Shown one piece after another: positions 52,001 to 55,000 of a stretch of 64,000 nucleotides of DNA. The translations under genes were made by a program, and so were the position numbers. Positions within the stretch are counted from its first letter, which is position 1. Each line of letters begins with the position of its first letter. Origin of the DNA: Dromiciops gliroides (taxonomy: Eukaryota > Chordata > Mammalia > Microbiotheria > Microbiotheriidae); the NCBI RefSeq assembly GCF_019393635.1, contig NC_057861.1, positions 301,341,468-301,405,467 on the forward strand, written 5' to 3'. Under the pieces are notes generated by a model that had not been told where the DNA came from, ran no database searches, and worked only from the letters and a program-made list of their open reading frames with translations.

Positions 52001-55000
52001 AGTGACTTGCCCAGGGTCACACAGCTAGTAAGTGTCAAGGGTCTGAAGCCAGATTTGAACTCAGGTCCTCCTGAATCCAGGGCCGGTGCTCTATCCACTG
52101 CACCACCTAGCTGCCCCTGGATATATTTTTGAGAAAAGATTTTTGGGTAACTCAGTGAAAAAAGAATTTATTAAATCCTCATGGTGTTAGGCACAATGCT
52201 TGTCCATGGGGATACAATCAAACTAATGAAACAGTCTTTACTCACAATTAGTTTACATTCTCAGTTATTCAGATAATTTATAAAATTGTCTGCTATACTA
52301 ACCAGGTTTACTCTAAATCTTAAAATGCTGGACATACTATTAAACATATAAAATAGCAAAAAAAAATTTTAATTACCCCCTCAGAATATTTTAGTATCTG
52401 AATACTGTTGTTGTTCATCCTTTGTTTTTGAAGACCAATGACATCACCAAAAGTTGAATAGCATTATGCTTTTTCCATCCTGTGTTTTACTCAGTTTTTT
52501 TACAAAGCACAAGTATGGTAATGTCAAAATTTGTCATAGTTCAGGCTACATTCTGATTAAGGAGACACTCTTATATTAATATTTGAAAAAATATAAAAGG
52601 CAGGGTTCCACATGGCAGAAAAAAAAACAACAACCAACAACAATCTATGCTCTGTTTTAGCCAAAACCTGTCAGTGACAGTTTATTAATATGGAAGAATT
52701 TCAGCTTGGAGAGAGGTTCAGTTTCCTCCACTAATCAGAATGTACTCTTTCTTCCAGGCTACTTCCAACTTACATTTTATGATGCTCATGTAATAAAGGT
52801 CAAAGTAAATATAACAATAGTATTGTTAATGCCAGCTGCTGGCATCCTTGGAGAAAATGCCTTTTAGAAACTAATCATCCTCTCTTTTAACTATTCCCCT
52901 TTCAACCTGGCTAAAGGTGAACAAAGAAGTACCTCTGTAAATTGAATTAATCAGTTTGTTCACCATAAACAATATTGTCCCTTAATTTTAGGGAACTATG
53001 GTCCCTTCTTGAAACTGATGTTAGAAATAAAGCTAACAGCTTGAATAGTGTTGCACAGCTCAAGTGTTAGCAGCTCACAGCTCAAAGAATCTAAGCAGGC
53101 AGCAGAGGGTGGATGAAGGCTTTATTCATCTTCATAAAGATGGGCACTCTTCTGAATGTGCCAGAGAGTGCACTGAAGTGAGACCCTGCACCTTGATTTA
53201 GACCCACCAAGGATCCCCCTTAACCAATCACATAACAGTATTACAGTAACAACCAATCACAACATATATTGCCAACCTCCCATATATGGTAACTGTAACG
53301 ATCAATCAGATTGCCCCATTAATCCACCAATCAGATTGTAGCAGTTGACCAGTCAGATTGTGACACTAGGCCTTAATCTTATTCTGGGCAAGAATGTCCA
53401 TTTCTCACTAGAACAGTGCTATGTTAACATATATAAACATACATAACTTTTCAAGAAACAAAACTTAATTCGGGATTTGAACATTGGGGTCATGTGGGGA
53501 TCACCTCGGGTGCCTCAAGGTGAACTCCCTAGTTTAGCTCGGCTCCCACAAAGTGCAGGCCCAGTTCCAGGCCCTGCTCTGGCTTAAGGCCCAGGGGCCT
53601 CAACTTCTTTGAGCTTTGTGTGCTGGGTGAGCCCCTGCTGGGAAGCTCAGGCAACAATGTTGTGAGGCTTGAAACTAGACTCACTCTGTCTTTAGGGCTC
53701 TGAGAAGAGTCCCTATCTAATAGGGTCTTTTCTCTCACTGATAAAGTAATAATGGCAGGTAATATTTATAAAGTGCTTTAAGGTTTGCAAAGCACTTAAC
53801 CTCATTTTTCTTATTTGATCCTTATAATAGTCCTGTCAAGGTAGGTGCTTTTATTTGCCCCTTTTTACAAATGAGTGTACTGAGGCTGAGGAAAATTAGG
53901 GACCTTGTCCAAGGTCATATAGCTAGCTTCTGATGCAGAATTAGGGTGGAGTCTTCTTATTCAAGGAAGACTAATCATTGAATCATTGTTTCAAATGAAA
54001 CCATGGACACTGTCATAATATTATTTATTAATATCTGTAACAGCTGAGACCTTAATACTAAGCACTTCCATAATATATATGTAATATACATGTATGTATG
54101 TGTATATATATGTAAATTAACTACTTAAAAATCATATCTTTTTACTACACTCTAAGTTTTTGGCCTGATGATGTAGCTTTGTGTCTTCTACAGTTATTAA
54201 ATATAATTTGATAAAATCACAGAGTCAGAAGAGATTTTAGAGAGCAGTTAGTACAAAGCCCTAATTTTACAGATGAGAAAACAGATCCAGAGAAACTAAC
54301 ATCATTGGGGATAGAGACTGGCCCACATAATAGCTTTGTGACCCTGGTCAGGTTGAACTTCATCTCCTAAGATGTCAAGAAATTGTGATCTCCAAAGATG
54401 GAGGAATGAATGAAATACATTTAGAATGAATGAATGAAAAATCATTTTATATGTATAAAGTTATGGGTAGTTGAAATAAATGCAGAACCAGTAACTAACT
54501 CGATTAATGATTTCATTTTAGATTTCAGGACATGAAACTATCTATAGCTACCAGGTGTATTGAGACACAGTTTGTTTCAGAATTGAATTCTTCCTATTGA
54601 TTCTTCACATCTTTCTGGTTTAAAAAAATATGGTACCCCTTGCATTTTTACATCATAGTTATTTTCTGATATTCCTAACCCCCAATGAACCTCTCCTTGA
54701 AACAAAGAAAAATAATTAAGTAAAACCAGCAGTGACCACATCAGACAGAATATTCTACCCATTGAGTCCTCCACCTCTCCAATGAGAGGAATAGAATGTT
54801 TCCTTATTCTTTATGATTTAAGGCCAGTCATTGCAATTACTATCATCAGGTCTTTTTGCAAAAAGTTTCAAAATATAGCCATTATATAAGCTTTTGTTTA
54901 AGTTGAATAAAAGTCCAGGTGGATTTTGATTCTCATGTAAATCTATGACAAGAGTTATATTATTTTAGAATACTTTATACAGAAGCAGTTTATTAGATTT

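Noticed and set aside
53040..53745. Could be a provirus with coding genes
   Set aside because: Only LTR-like sequence is present; no gag, pol or env reading frame adjoins.
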